In this document: piece by piece, positions 1 to 13,469 of the stretch | Layout: each line of letters opens with the position of its first letter | How positions within the stretch are numbered: position 1 is the stretch's first letter | Notes under the pieces: model-generated | What the model saw: only the letters and a program-made list of their open reading frames with translations | The model's database searches: none | Told to the model about the DNA's origin: nothing | Program-made: the position numbers and the translations under genes | From: Rhizophagus clarus | Lineage: Eukaryota; Glomeromycota; Glomeromycetes; Glomerales; Glomeraceae | DNA length: 64,000 nucleotides | Assembly (NCBI GenBank): GCA_015698045.1 | Contig: BLAL01000239.1 | Span: forward strand, 992,001 to 1,056,000 | Direction of reading: 5' to 3'

Positions 1-735
1 GGGCAATCCCAAAAATTCATAAAATTTTCATATATCATTAGTGTAACGAGCTCCAAGAGAAAGAATCTGATACTAGAGGGAATAATATTGAAATTTTTAA
101 AGGTCAAATTTATATAAAAAGATCAAATATTTTTAAAGAAGTCTATTACCTGCATTTGTTGGAATTGTTATTTCTATAAAAATACAATGTCTTCGTTATA
201 AACGATCACGTTTCACATGTAACACAAAAAAAAATGATTTTTTATTCCTTTATGAATAGAATACATATTTTGATGTTGTTAAAAAAGTTAAAAAGGAAGG
301 CGATTCTTATTATATCATCTTTAATCAAAATTTCCTGATTTCTTTCATGCATATATGGTCTGACGCAACTTTCGCCAAGAAACACGTCCATAGTAATAAA
401 AGTTTGGGGTTAAATAGGTTAAATAACCCGGAACGTTATTATCCGGTTGTCAATCAATTACTATATAGGTATTTATGTAACTGTTAAGATATGCGCCCTC
501 ATCTTTGTTTTCTTATTTAAACAAATAATTATCACTTGATTCCTTTTTTTAACTCGAACGAATTTAAAAAAAAAAAAATTTTCTAAAAAATAATTCAAAA
601 CTTTTCTTGTATCTTAAGTCCATAACTTTTGATATTTTTGAATTTAATTGAATTCTAGGGTTATAATTATAAAAAAATTATTTTATTTATTTATTTGTTT
701 TTTTTTTTTTTTTACATATATTTTTTTAAAAAGAA
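1..735. other. Intergenic, upstream of phospholipase D
   Basis: No gene is seen. The stretch is AT-rich with long A and T runs that intensify toward the ATG at 736 (poly-T around 699-712, then an A-rich leader), as seen before other genes here. It probably holds the promoter and 5' leader of the phospholipase D gene. No clear TATA box or conserved element could be fixed. Confidence 0.5.
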
Positions 736-3700
736 ATGTCAACATCAAATGAACCGAATAACCCAAAATCTGTTCAAAATGGAATTTCAAATCAAAATGA
801 AAGTACCCCTAATAAACGACACTATCCACACCCACATGATACGGTAGAATTATCGAAAAGTACATTAGCATTACTTAATCCTCATGAGGAAGAACAAAAT
901 CAATCGGATGATGAAGATGAAGATGAAGTAGCTCCACCTTGGCATCATAACATTTTCGCTTATGTGTTTAAAGCTATTGGTGACGATCAACAATCTCAAT
1001 TACGTTCTACAGATGTAGATCAACAAAAGAGACAAAAGAGACCTTATATTCACCGTTTACAATCCCAGACTTATAATAAATCTCTTGATTGTGGTCTTAG
1101 TGAACATCAATTAGCTGCGCCTTACATTGAAGAAGAACAACCTGAAAGACCCGAAGATTTCAAACGTTCTAGCGCAACACCTCTATTATCTCGTGATGAA
1201 CGACCGGTATCTTCAGAAGCTGGAGGTATATAATTTAAAAATATATATATATATATATTTTTTTTTTTGAAAATAGAGAAATATATTTCTTATTTAAATT
1301 TTCATTTAAAGGTTCGAGTACACTTCCACATGAAAATAGCCTTAGGGAACGTGCAAAGAAAGCTTTAGCGATGCATCAACTTAAAAACTTATTTACGCCT
1401 TCTAATAAGGAACATTTAGAGCATGCTGGAAATTTGTCATCTGAATTATTGCCAATTGCAATTTCTGTTCCATTTTTGTGGTTCCGTCGAGACCATAAAG
1501 GTTATAGAGCGGTAATATAAATTTCTCAGTTGAACTTGTGATTTATAATACGATTTCATCTATTAATTTATTTCATCAAATCGATTCAGCCTCCTATTAT
1601 ATTTGAAGCCTTAAAGGTTTGATCATAAAAAAACTTTTTTGTTGTATTAATCAATATTAAAATAAGTTCATTCTGATTTTTTTTTATAATAAATAGCTTG
1701 CTATAACAGATTCTCATTCTGACGAGAATATGTATAATTTACAAACAATTTTTCGAATTGAGTTAGAATATGGTGATGTCAAATGGGTTATAAAAAGAAC
1801 TGGGTTAGAATTCTTTCAACTTGATTTGAATTTAAAAAAGAGGTCAGAATTAGCTGGTATGCCGTCCTTTCCGACTGGCATGTCAGCATGGTTAGGAACA
1901 TTATTTCATAGATCTGAAGAACGGCATGCAAGACAAGCTGCATTAGCCCTTGAGAGAAGGAAAACTTTGCAAGAATATCTTATTCGAATAATAGATATGT
2001 TGCGTAAAAATGTATCTTACGATCTTAATGAATTTTTGGAGCTTAGTGCTATTTCAATTACAAGAGATATGGGTTGGAAGGGTAAAGAATGTTATTTGGA
2101 TAATAAAGTTGAAAAATTTAGAAGTCCAATTTTTTTTTGGAGAAGAAGTTCTAATGAAAAATGGGAGAGAGAATGGGTCATAGTTCGTGATTCGTATCCT
2201 TTTTTTGATTATTATTTATAATTTTTTTTTGTTTATTTTTTTTTTTTTGCTCTTAGCTTTATGAATCTTTAATATATATCTTTTTTTTAAAAAAAATAAT
2301 TGTCAAACAGCTATATTGCATTTTGTCCACACATTAGTTCAACATCCGTATCTGACGTGTTTCTGCTGGATAAATATTTTAAATGCATTAGAACTCAAAA
2401 TCATGGAATCCAAAAAGTTTTATCGCACGATCGTATTGAAATATCAAATAGTTCTCGTAAAATTGAACTCAAAGGCGATAGACGCACTTTAGATAGTCTT
2501 ATGGAAAGTATCCATAGAGTTAAAACATCTTCTCCTTGGGTAAGACAGCATCGGTTTGATTCTTATGCTCCAATAAGAGAAAATGCAAAAATAAAGTGGT
2601 ATGTTGATGGTAAAGATTATTTCTTTGCTGTCTCTCAAGCCATTTTGGCGGCTAAATCCGAAATTTATATAGAAGATTGGTGGTTATCCCCTGAATTAGT
2701 AAGTATAAATATATGTAAGAAGAATAAAATTATGCAATATATGTGCATATATATATATGTATATATATATTGATTATATTTGATTATTTTAATAATTTCT
2801 TGTATAGTACCTTCGTAGACCTCCTCATGAAAATGAAGATTTTCGATTAGATAACCTACTTAAAAAGAAAGCGGAGGAAGGAGTTATGATTTATATTGTT
2901 GTATATAAAGAAGTGAAATATGCTCTGACTTTAGATTCACGTCATACAAAACTAACATTAGAATCACTTCACCGGAATATCAGAGGTTATTTTTAAGATT
3001 CTTAGGGTTTAAAATTTTAAATTCAAATGGTGTTTGAGATATTGAAGTCATTAAATTATTTAGTTCAAAGACATCCGGATCATGGACCTGAGGGAACGAT
3101 GTTTTGGGCGGTAAGAATTAAAGTACATGTAATTTTTATTTATAGCATAGATAGGTTACTTATTTTTATGAAATTCTGTTTTATTTAGCATCACGAGGTA
3201 AGTTATTGCTTTAAAATATTTTATTACCTTGTTCATTCTCAGTCAATAACAATATTTGACCTGAATTATATAGAAAATGGTCGTGGTTGATAGTCAAGTA
3301 GCGTTTATTGGAGGATTAGATTTATGTTTTGGGCGTTATGACACTCATAAGCATGAAATGGTTGATTGGTTTCCTGAAGAAACTCAAAAGCTTCGACCGA
3401 TATGGCCAGGATTAGATTACTCCAATCCAAGAGTCAAAGATTTCGTAAATGGTATTTCCCTTTTTAATGCACGAATTTTTATTAATAGTATTATTGTAAT
3501 CACTTTCTGTTTTTTTTTATAGTTGCGGATTATTTGAAAGAGATCATTGATAAAAAACGTACCCCTCGTATGCCATGGCATGATGTTTCTATGGGAATGG
3601 TAAATTCAGCACAATAAATTTATCTATTAATTGAAGTCAATTTTTAATTGCAGTAATATTGATCTTTAGATTGGACCTCCCGCTCGTGATGTTGCTAGAC

Positions 3701-5779
3701 ATTTTGTACAAAGATGGAATTTTATTAAAGATGAAAAAGCTTTCAATAAAGAGAAATTTCCATTCTTAACTCCAAAAGGAGAATATGTTAGTACTCGCGA
3801 CGAAAGTTTATTCAGAGGTACTTGTGAAGTACAATTATTGAGAAGTAGTGCAGAATGGAGTAGTGGAATTATACAGGAAGTAAGTGATGTTTATATAATA
3901 TTTTGTTTATTAATCAGACCAGATTAAATGATTACGATTATTTATTGATTCTAATATTTTAATTGTTCAAATAGAATTCGATTTATAATGCTTATGTTCA
4001 TTTAATTCGAACTTCTAAACATTTTATTTATATCGAGAATCAATTTTTCAGTAAGTTTTATATTTGAAAATTAAATAATATTTCAAATAAATTTTACTTA
4101 TTCATTTTTAATTCTCTTACATATTAGTTACATCCTGTGGAAATGAAGACAATTATGTCATTAAAAACCGGATTGGAGAGGTATTTATATGATTTTAATG
4201 ACAATATTAAAAGTCGATAACTGCATTTGTAATACTAACACTAGACATATTTTTTTGATTTAAATCGAAATTTATTGTTAATTTTTTTTAGGCTATTGTT
4301 GAACGAGTGATACGAGCCCATAAAAAAAATGAGAAATTCCGTATAATAGTTGTTATGCCTTTATTACCTGCATTCGAAGCCGATTTAAGTTCAAAAGATG
4401 CTGGAACAATCCGGTGAATAATAAAATAAAAAAATTTTTTTTTTTGCTCCTCATTCGGAAAGGGTAAAAGATTTATTCTCTAATTTAATATGTTTTTTTT
4501 TAGTATGGTCATGCATTGGCAATATGTTTCAATATGTCGAGGCGGGAAATCAGTTATAGAGAAAATTGCAGAAGCAGGAATTAAACCGGATGATTATATT
4601 TCATTTTTTGCTTTACGTGGTTATGATAAAATTCATGGACAGGATAATAAAGGAAAGAAATCTGAAGCTCCATCATCGTCAACAGCAACGGATCATCCTA
4701 AACAAGATTCTTTCTCGGATGAACAATCTCGTCCAATTTCAGACGGTAGAATTGGCGGTGAACCAGCTATTCCGTCAGGCATAAAACAGATGGACCCAAA
4801 CCAAAATTTTGTTACCGAAGAAGTTTATATTCACAGTAAATTAATGATTGTAGATGATAGATTTGTGATTTGTGGTTCAGGTTTGTTAAAAGAAAAAATT
4901 TGATTTTATTAACGCATATTCTAGATAACAATTTTCTAAAAAAAAAAACAAAACATTTTATATATAGCCAATATAAATGACAGATCACAGGTAGGAAACC
5001 GTGATTCGGAAATTGCAATTGTTGTCGAAGATAAGAAACATGTCAATTCACGTATGAATGGAGTAGAAGTAAGTAATGATTTTAAAATTGATTTCTCGGA
5101 TTTCTCCTTTTATTCTAATTATTCTATAAAATTTATAGTATCAGGCAGCAAAATTTGCATATACATTACGGAGCGAACTTTTCAAAGAACATTTGGGATT
5201 ATGTGATCCACAAGACTATTCATCAGTTACGAAAAGTTCTTTGCCACCCGTAAATAAAGAAATCTTATTTGATTTATTACACGAAAGAGATAGATCTATT
5301 TCTTCAGTATTAGATGATGATTTGAATTATAAAGAACCTAAAATTAATCACCCAACAAAGCAAGATTTAGTTGTTATGGATCCACTCTCTGATGAATTTT
5401 ATACGCATTGGACAACAACTGCGAGAAACAATTCTGAAACTTATCGATCTGTATTTAGATGTATTCCTGATAAGAATGGTACGAATAATTTTTTTTTTTA
5501 TCAAATGTCTTTAATATTATGGATTTTGATTAAATCAATTTATTAATATATTTTCATTTAGTAACGAATTGGGATGGTTATAGAAATTTCGTTCCTGATC
5601 AAACTAAGGTTCCCGTAGGACATGTTGCAAATTTGGATATGCCCATAGAAGAAACGGGTAAAAAATTGGGTAATATTCGTGGACATTTAGTTGAATTCCC
5701 TCATGAGTTTTTAAGTGAGGAAAATTTAATGGGAAGTGTAATATCAAATGCCGTTACTCCAGCTGAAATATTTACATAG
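736..5779 (+). CDS. Phospholipase D (PLD1/Spo14 class), multi-exon
   Basis: Hydrolyses phosphatidylcholine to phosphatidic acid and choline at membranes. Exons read in order include 736-1225, 1312-1511, 1590-1616, 1697-2193, 2311-2698, 2808-2984, 3064-3110, 3189-3197, 3274-3451 and further ones to the TAG at 5777-5779, all joined by GT-AG introns in frame. The N-terminus is disordered and charged. It is followed by a PX-like segment (exon 4), a PH-like segment (IAFCPHISSTSVSDVFLLD, exon 5) and two HKD catalytic motifs. The first is HEKMVVVD, split between the exon at 3189 and the one at 3274. The second is HSKLMIVDD near 4833-4859. PX, PH and two HKD motifs define eukaryotic PLD1/Spo14. The first ATG of the open frame was chosen. 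The frame looks intact. It stands alone, 330 bp before MIR gene A. Family assignment is firm; the exact ends of some middle exons are not. Confidence 0.93.
3189..3197 (+). other. 9-nt microexon of PLD carrying the catalytic His
   Basis: Between a poly-T tract ending in TTTAG and a GTAAGTTAT donor lies the 9-nt exon CATCACGAG, coding His-His-Glu. Joining 3110 to 3189 and 3197 to 3274 gives WAHHEKMVVVD, the first HKD motif. Without it the gene loses the catalytic His, so the exon is almost certainly real. Confidence 0.85.
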
Positions 5780-6107
5780 TTTATTAATTTTTTTCGTATA
5801 GTTAGTTTATTTAATATCTTATTTTATATTTCATATTACATTATTATTATAGATTGTTATTATCTTATTATTTTTTAAATATATTTATTACTATAAATAT
5901 AATAAAAATCAAAAATTTTATTAAAGAGAGTAAAAATTCGATCATTCGAGATCGACGTTACAGACATGAAAATCACATGCCTTGAGGTCATATTTATGAA
6001 CGTTTCACAAAATTAATTAATCTTTTGATTATATAAACAATCAATATAAGCTAACTTTCCCAAAAAAAAATTTTTTTTTTTTCTTTCTTTCTCACATTTC
6101 ACTTTAA

Positions 6108-7334
6108 ATGGATCCACAAAGATATGATGGAACCATTCATCCCGATGAATGGATTAGACAAATTAGAATGTTTTGTTATTTTAAACAAATTACAGAAGAA
6201 CAAGAAATAGTAAAATTTTGTAAATCAATGATACATTCAACAATTAATATTAGTGATAATAATAATAATAATAATGAAAATAATGAATCAAAAGAAATCA
6301 ACACATTTGATTCACTTTCGAATGCATTAAAATCTCATATAACATTTAAAATTCTTAAAGATACATGTAGAAGAAAATTACAAGTAATAAAATTTATACC
6401 AGAAATTCATGGAGGTGATACGGCAAAATTTATTTCATATTTTAATATGAAATGTTTTGACGCGGAAATAAATGATTTAGAAGAACAAAAAAGATTATTA
6501 TTTCATAGTTTATCCGATGATTTTTTTCGTAAAGAATTTAATAAACAAATGCATAACGTAAATTCAAAGGAAGTTTTATTAAAATTATTTAATGATATCG
6601 TGAATGAATATTCCAGATTAATTAAATATGGTAGTTTTGTTTCTTTAAAACATGTTACTACTGGAAAATATTTGACTACTGATGATATAAGATATCTTAC
6701 TGGTTCAAGAGGTCAAATTGTAAGTAAAAAAAAGAAAATAAATAAATATATATTACATATTTTTTTTTTTCTCGAAATTTAAGGATTTAAATATTCTTGA
6801 TTTTTTTTTTTTTTTTTTTTTTAATGAAGGTATTTGGAACTGATGTACTACCTGAAGCAAATGCCATATGGAAAATTAATTATCCATTTGGAAGTCAAGC
6901 TAAAACAAATAATGAGATAGTATCATATGGAGATACAATCAGTTTACAAAATAAATTAGGAAAGATGTTATGGGCATATCCAAATTATAAATCTCCAACT
7001 TCTGGTCACGTAGAAGGTATTTAAAAAATTATTATTTTTTAGTTAATTTTAATTTTAAATTTTCTTATTAACCATTTGTTTTAGTTAGTTGTTATTCCAT
7101 GAATCAATACAATAATTGGACGATTGAACCAAATGTTAGTGATATTAGTACAAGTAAAAAGAGTAATGAAGAAAAAAGATACTTAAAATCAGAAGATAAA
7201 ATTATTATTGTAAATGAAAGTAAAGAAAAGGTTATGATTTTACATAGTCATAATATTAAATTTACTTTAGATGATTCGTTATATCAAGAAGTTTTTTGTC
7301 ATGATAATAGAATTCATTCAAAAGATGAGGTGAG

Positions 7335-7370
<36 letters not shown>

Positions 7371-7453
7371 AATATAAAAAAATTTTTTTTTTATTAATTT
7401 AAAATTTTATATATATTTTATAGTGGTGTATCGAACTTGTCGAGCATCATTAA
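6108..7453 (+). CDS. Gag-like/MIR-domain protein, family member A
   Basis: Four exons (6108-6719, 6830-7016, 7085-7329, 7424-7453) give 357 aa with GT-AG introns in consistent phase (0, 1, 0). Residues 1-170 form a helical Gag/Arc-like domain (YDGTIHPDEW start, KFISYFNMKCFDAEINDLEEQ centre, LP-type ending altered). Residues 185-357 form a MIR beta-trefoil (SLKHVTTGKYLTT, SLQNKLGKMLWAY, QEVFCHDNRIHSKDEW). MIR domains are known from protein mannosyltransferases, SDF2 and IP3/ryanodine receptors. No signal peptide or membrane segment is visible, so it is probably intracellular. This is the most divergent intact member, with an Asn-rich insert near residue 50 and a weakened second repeat. Start chosen because all members begin one to a few residues before the YDG motif. 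Function unknown. Confidence 0.82.
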
Positions 7454-7755
7454 AATATTATAGAAGTTTCTTTTTTTAAAAAAAGTATAATTCATATTTT
7501 TAATGTCTTTAATTGTAAAGTAAAGGAAAGGATTTTTTTTTTTCTTTTAAAAAAAAAAATAAAATAAAATATTTCTTTGTATTTTTTAAAAAATTGAAAA
7601 AATTGATAGTGTTTTCGCACGTATAGCAAATGATGCACGTGTAGCAAATGATAAGCATGATAATCACATAAAATCAGTATAAAACTAAATATAAAAAATG
7701 CGCGTCCTTTTTCGTTAAAATTTTTACGCTTCTTTCTTAAAAATTCTAAAAAAGT
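7454..7755. promoter_or_regulatory. Short spacer and promoter between members A and B
   Basis: About 300 bp of T- and A-runs. A TATA-like TATAAAAC lies near 7679. Just before the ATG of B, 7723-7730 reads TTTACGCT, the reverse of the AGCGTAAA/GGCGTAAA box seen upstream of other family members. A minus-strand open frame here (7492-7854) is only the reverse of A/T runs. Confidence 0.35.
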
Positions 7756-9008
7756 ATGAATTTTCCAAAATATGACGGAAATATTCACCCTGATGAATGG
7801 ATAAATAATATTAAAAAATGTATTGAACTTGATCACATGCCTGATTATGATCATTATTTGAGGGGTGTAATATCATTAGTAGATTCTAATAATATCTCAC
7901 TTCCAGCAGAAATTAATAGTTTTGAAGAACTTAGAAATGCGCTTAAAGAGGATATTTCTTTTATAGTATTTAAATGTACAAATAAGAGATTATTACAATC
8001 ATTGAAATATGTTCCTGAAAGAGAAGGTGGAAATACTTCAAAATTTGTTTTAAATTTTCGGAAATTATGTTATAATGCTGAAATTAATGATATAGAAGAA
8101 CAAAAAAATTATTTTTGTAATACACTTCCAAAACTTCCGAATAATATTAATAACAATAGTTATAATTATTTTCTGGAATTTATTAAAAGAAGAGAAAAAA
8201 TCAAATCAATGAATGATTTAATTAAAGAATTTGCGGAAATTGTTACAGATGAATTAGATTTAATTAAAAGAGAATCTATTGTAGCTTTAAAGCACGTTGC
8301 TACGGGGAAATATTTAAGTTCAATTGAAAATTTATGTTATACAACTGGAAGCAGGCGTCAACTGGTATATCTTTATGTATATTTCTTTTTTATTACATTG
8401 ATGATTAACGTTTATACAATTATTTTAGGTTTTTGCAGGCAGCCCAGAACCTGGCCTAAATGCTTTATGGAAAATTAGATTTAATGAAGAATTAGCTATA
8501 TATAATGAAACTTATATAGACTTACAACATGTCAAGTCTGACAAGTATCTCGGATTATATTATAATTACAACTGTCACGATGGATATACTTATTACAAAT
8601 CTCCGAAAACTGAACATACAGAAGGTAATAAATTGAAAGTTTTTATTTAATTTATCATTAATTAAAATAACAGAAAATACTTATTTTAGTGAGTATTTAT
8701 AGAAATAGAGGAAATTGGAAGGTTAATAATAGTAAATTAGAAAATCATCAAGGATATTTAAAGTCAAATGATATTATTAATCTTAGAATTAGTACTGAAC
8801 ATAATAATAATCAAGAAATATTTTTACGTAGTCATGACATTCAATTTACTATTGGAAATGATAGTTTTCAAGAAGTTGTTTGTCATAATGAAAGATTAGG
8901 AGGAAATGATGAAGTAAGTTATTTTATTTTATATTTTAGATGTTAAATAAATATTTATTATCAATTTTCCTTTATTAGTGGCGCATTGAACTTATCCAGA
9001 TAAATTAG
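7756..9008 (+). CDS. Gag-like/MIR-domain protein, family member B
   Basis: Four exons (7756-8364, 8429-8624, 8690-8913, 8979-9008) give 352 aa. The N-terminal Gag-like domain opens MNFPKYDGNIHPDEW and carries NTSKFVLNFRKLCYNAEI near residue 100. The MIR part has ALKHVATGKYLSS, DLQHVKSDKYLGL, FLRSHDIQFTIG and QEVVCHNERLGGNDEW, the three trefoil lobes falling on exons 1-2, 2-3 and 3-4. Exon 1 would run on in frame past 8364, but the GTATAT donor and TTTTAG acceptor at 8427 restore the family pattern, beginning exon 2 with VFAGSP. It lies directly downstream of A in the same orientation, so the pair is a tandem duplicate. No disruption seen. Confidence 0.86.
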
Positions 9009-10346
9009 GGAGCGAGTTATGTGTGAATTACTTCAAGTTATTTCCAAAAATTTGGTACAGTAATAATTTTGATCGCAATACCTAACGAATTTAATACTAT
9101 TTACAATATTGATAGTTCGAACTTTCTAATAAAACGTACTACGTCTGTTGAATATTTTAACTAAACAAAAAACATAAAATTAATTGTTAGAAATATTGAC
9201 AATATAAGCGAACAAAAATTAACATAAGCAAATACAAGTGAATAAATTTTTTTATTACAGTGTCGGTACATATTCGCTGTATACAATTTATAAATAATCA
9301 ACATTTATTAAAATTGCAAATATTTCTGAACTAAATATGACAACAAAATCTCTTACAATTTATTCAACAAAATTTTTTTCAAAACCGCTAGTATCTAATG
9401 ATAGTAACATCATCAATAATCTAAGGATTTGTTTAATCATTTGTTATTTAGTTTATTTTATTTTATTAAATAGAGAAACATAGGTAAATATGAAGCATAG
9501 GTAAATATGAAGCTATAATAAACGCTACAGGCTACCGCTTCTCTGTATAGAGAGAGCACGTTCTATACGAACATCGGTACTAAAAACTCTATTTCTCTTT
9601 TCTAAATATAATTTACATTTAAATAATAAAATAGAATAAATCACAACTTGAAAGAGATAATGTAACTATGAAAGAAAATAGAACTTCGATTAAATTATTT
9701 CAAAAAATGTGGTTAATCAGTTGATGTAACTGGATAAAATTAATTAACCGAATCAGTTAAAAATTTCTAAAATCATACAATATTACAATATGTGTGATAA
9801 TGAAGTACAATCTGTTGAACCTTTTAGAAGCTTGATAATAAGATAAATATCCTAATTAAATATAAAATACTTAAATAAGTGATATTAATAAAGTTGAAAG
9901 TAAGTTTTACTATTTAGATTTTAGGATATTTAAGAGCAACCATTTATCTGTTATTAATGCTTTTATTTATTTTATGATTTTAAAATGTTATTTATAGTGC
10001 AACAACTAAAATTTCGTGTGATAATAACTAATGAAGAAATCGAGGCAAAGATTTTAGGTTATATATAACTATCAAGAAAACGATTGGGCAATTTACTTTA
10101 AAAACGACTTTTCTATATTTATTTTGTTATTGTAAATACAATTATTTATTATATACCGAACTTTTGTATTTATATAAAGCTATAACGTAATAAATTTTTA
10201 CATAAAATGACACAGAGTTTCATATCAGGAATTAAAGTAGAAAAACAACGTAAAAAATCATTTTTTATAATATATTCAACCGCATTCGTGGTCCATTTGT
10301 CATTGCAACATTCCCATTCCAATTCGTTGTCACGGTTTTCATACGA
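9009..10346. other. Intergenic, no gene seen
   Basis: AT-rich DNA with short stop-ridden frames. The only structure found is a small direct repeat of 17 bp (CATAGGTAAATATGAAG) at 9479-9495 and 9496-9512. Confidence 0.5.
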
Positions 10347-12500
10347 CTAAAAATTGACACATTCTTCAATGGGTAACTTGTCCGACACGTCAAATGGATA
10401 AAAATTCAATTTTTGATGTTTGTTTTTTTTAGCCATTGGGATTTTTTCATAAAAATCATCATCGCCATAAAATGGTCGTTTTTTAATTATCTCATTAATA
10501 AAAACATCGCCAATACCTATAAGAACGTTTTGCAACCTTTTTATATCCCAGAAGTTGGGTTTATATCTCTCGTAATGGCAAATGATGCCCGAGAAAAAAA
10601 AACGGGTCCAAAGTGTTCTTTAAACTTTTCTTTTGAAACTACCAAAACATTCTGTTTTTGCTTTATCTCAGCATATGGTTGCGAAGTAAAAACAATTGTA
10701 ATAGGAAATTTTTCTTGATTTTTCTTGTCTTCGTCTTTAATATTATCATCGGTTATCTTAACTGAATCATAATCCTATTTGCATTGGTTCATAATTATGC
10801 ATGCACGATCAGTATCCTGCCCTTCTCTAAGAAGAAATATATCAGCGAATCGAGCTGATTTACCATTGACAACTACTACATCACCACTCTTCCAGTTGAT
10901 TGATTTACCATCGTGTTTGTCTGTTAATTCTGTTTTGCCTGGAAATTGTTCATTTGCTACACATACACGAAGGGGTTTCAATTTTATTCTCATATCAAAG
11001 TTAACATCCAAATTAGCACTGGGATATAGTTGTCGTAAAGTCAATGCATTCTTTCCCATTCTTATCGCCATGTTAGCACGAAATGCTTCATGGTATGCAA
11101 CGAAAAACTCTCATTCTTCTCAATAAAACCTAACATCATAGAACTTTTTCACCAGTTTAGGATCAACAACACATAGAACTTCATTACATATACAAATAAA
11201 TAGAAGGGCATATTAATAAGGAACGCACTGTCGTCAACAGAGGAGAGAATAATATGCTGATCACGCTCTAGGCTTCTGATTGTAAGATTTTTATTATTAT
11301 CATCCAAACATTCATTAGGGTCAATGGCAATACCTTCAACGCAATAATACATGAGCTTCATAGCAACTGCACTGTTTGTTTCAACAGTTTCTTATGTTAT
11401 ACATCTTATCAAGAGCCTCCTTAACTTTTAACGAAATGCCTACAAAGTCAACTTTACCATTATCAAGTTTCTTGAAGAAGAATTTCCCACCTTCACTATT
11501 TTCTCCAAAGCAGATGATAAAGAGTCGTTCAAGTGCGCGTGACAACCCACAGGTGTCCCTCAGAAGCTGAAGCATTGTGGGATAATATTTCCACTTGTAT
11601 GCATAATTTTTAATTCCCGTAGTGAATGTCTCTGCAAAATGATCCATAATCCGAATAATGGATTCATCGTTTAATAATGGACATTCAACAAATTGGAATG
11701 AAACTCTAGAAGCTTCTTTGTTTCAATAACAGCCTGTGGAGCGGTCCCTGAAAGGAATAGTTGGACATAGTTGGATGAAGACTTAGTAGTCATATATTCC
11801 GAAATTATATGAATCATATTACAGAAGAGATTTGTTCCAACTTATCATTTTTATCCCATGAGTCAATAAGTTGAAATTCATCAATATGAAGATATAGGGA
11901 AAATAGGTGATTATCAGGGAGATTTAGGGATTTGCGACATTCGCTGATAACGCTTTGAACATCAAAATTATTAAATTGATTGGGACTAAGTGCAGCGCGG
12001 AATTCTCGAAACTTCATTTCATATTCTTTTTCAATAAAAAACGCATGCGCAATTTGTAAGCCGACAATTACTGATGGATCTAAGCCATAGTCGTTTTGAG
12101 CGAGTTGGTGGCCATTTCCGAAGTCAATACGTAAATATTCAAAATGTATGTCAATACTTCGTTCATAAGCATCCTGGATGTACTCAGGCAAGTCTTTTTT
12201 GACTTGATTAAAAAGCTCCTCCCCATATCGAGTTTACCTATTTACAAGATAATGAGTAACTGATACAGTACATATTGTTTACCAGGAAAATCTCAAAGAA
12301 ACAATACCTATCCCCGATGCTCCTCCACTGACGAGACACCAGTAGTTCGATTTTCCTTTTCGACCCGTAATTTGACTTAATATTGTCTCTTTTACACTAC
12401 GCATTGCATCTTCGAAGTTAATGGTATGTCTAATGGATCAAATACGTCAGGAAGACACTTTAACGTAGCCCTCTCCTTAATACCCTCAATAATTCCCTTA
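10347..12500 (-). pseudogene. Decayed crinkler-type P-loop NTPase gene
   Basis: Reading the minus strand from 12500 to 10347, protein-like segments follow one another but change frame at least five times. First comes FEDAMRSVKETIL, then WCLVSGGASGIG, a Walker A loop whose Lys is lost: after an intron (about 12230-12305) one A is missing, so the frame turns to stop before TRYGEELF. Next is a helical block at 12191-11814 (SIDIHFEYLRIDFGNGHQL, with a possible Walker B YLHIDEF). The sequence then continues in other frames through VQLFLSGTAPQAVIE, DHFAETFTTGIKN and RFADIFLLREGQDTDRA. The layout matches large NTPase bodies found in crinkler effectors of this lineage. No intact header domain was found. 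Frameshifts at A- and T-runs could in part be sequence errors, but their number argues for a pseudogene. Confidence 0.55.
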
Positions 12501-12647
12501 AATGAAAGAGATTCTAATCAAAAAAAAAGTTATAGCAGAGAAATGTGATATAAACAATAAAATCGATTTTTATTCGAGAGGGAAAACATTGGGAGACACT
12601 TATCAGTGGCGACGATAATGTGAATGTTAGACACTTTAAAGTTTTGG

Positions 12648-12930
12648 TTATTTTAATTCATCTTGAAAATATTCTTTAAATAATTCTTCAGGTTTCATCT
12701 CTTCTCCGTAAAGTTTTTGTACAATGTCTTCTTCAGTAGAAACATTTTTATCTTTGATATTTCCATTTCGATGATATTGCTAATAAGAATGAACAAAAGT
12801 TAAAAAAAAAGTTGAAAGGTTTTTTTGGATACATATATACAGTACTTGTAAAAACCTCATCTCGACTAATAAAGTAGACTCCGTGGCTTGTTATACAGTA
12901 AGTTTATCAGTAGCGAAAGAAATGATAGCT
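12648..12930 (-). pseudogene. Two-exon gene fragment, unknown
   Basis: A 44-codon terminal exon (12779-12648) runs from an AG acceptor to a TAA and codes an acidic helical segment (VSTEEDIVQKLYGEE). A possible preceding exon ending YFISRDE with a GT donor lies near 12865-12885. No start or upstream domain could be joined. Perhaps the 3' end of a crinkler-related gene; not recognised. Confidence 0.25.
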
Positions 12931-13169
12931 CTCACAAGTAATTATCACGAGTATTTATTAATTACTATTTCGATCGTACAGTTGACCGTATTTGACTAAT
13001 GTGGCTTTTTTTGTAAGATCGGATTTAAAATAAAGCACAGTAACTCAACTTTTTCTTACTCCAAGATCGTAACGTATAACTGAGCCAAGACATCAACGTG
13101 AAAGTAATTTTTTACTTTTCAATCACAAGATGACTTCCACAGACCGCAATATCATATCACGTGAGGTCA

Positions 13170-13365
13170 GTATCTCTATATACTAAAAAAATTTGTGTAG
13201 ACGTTTAGATTACCTGAATAAAAATTTTGAATTGTGTGACCTGCGCCTGATATAACCCGTTCTTTGTTAGGCATGGATGGTTCGATCAGGTTGTTTAGTC
13301 GGAAGGTTCCGTGTTGCTATGGACAATTTGATCGAACGATTTGATCAGCAGATTCCGGGTTAATT
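13170..13365. repeat. Dispersed repeat copy 1
   Basis: The stretch from GTTTAGATTACC through GAATTGTGTGACCTGCG to a GACAATTTGATCGAACG-like end is matched in reverse orientation at about 44150-44300, and its first half again at 29425-29530. No coding content. Probably an old transposon end or solo fragment. Confidence 0.45.
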
Positions 13366-13469
13366 ACTAATGTACAAAAAAATTTTTAGTTGTTAGCCGA
13401 TGTTTGCTACTAATTGCTTTTCGGTAATAAGTATAAATAATGTTAACTAATTTTAGTAACAATAATAAT

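Noticed and set aside
10413..11570. Plus-strand frames (10413-10718, 10779-11126, 11376-11570)
   Set aside because: They lie opposite the minus-strand CRN-type pseudogene, whose blocks show the protein-like patterns; these are shadows.
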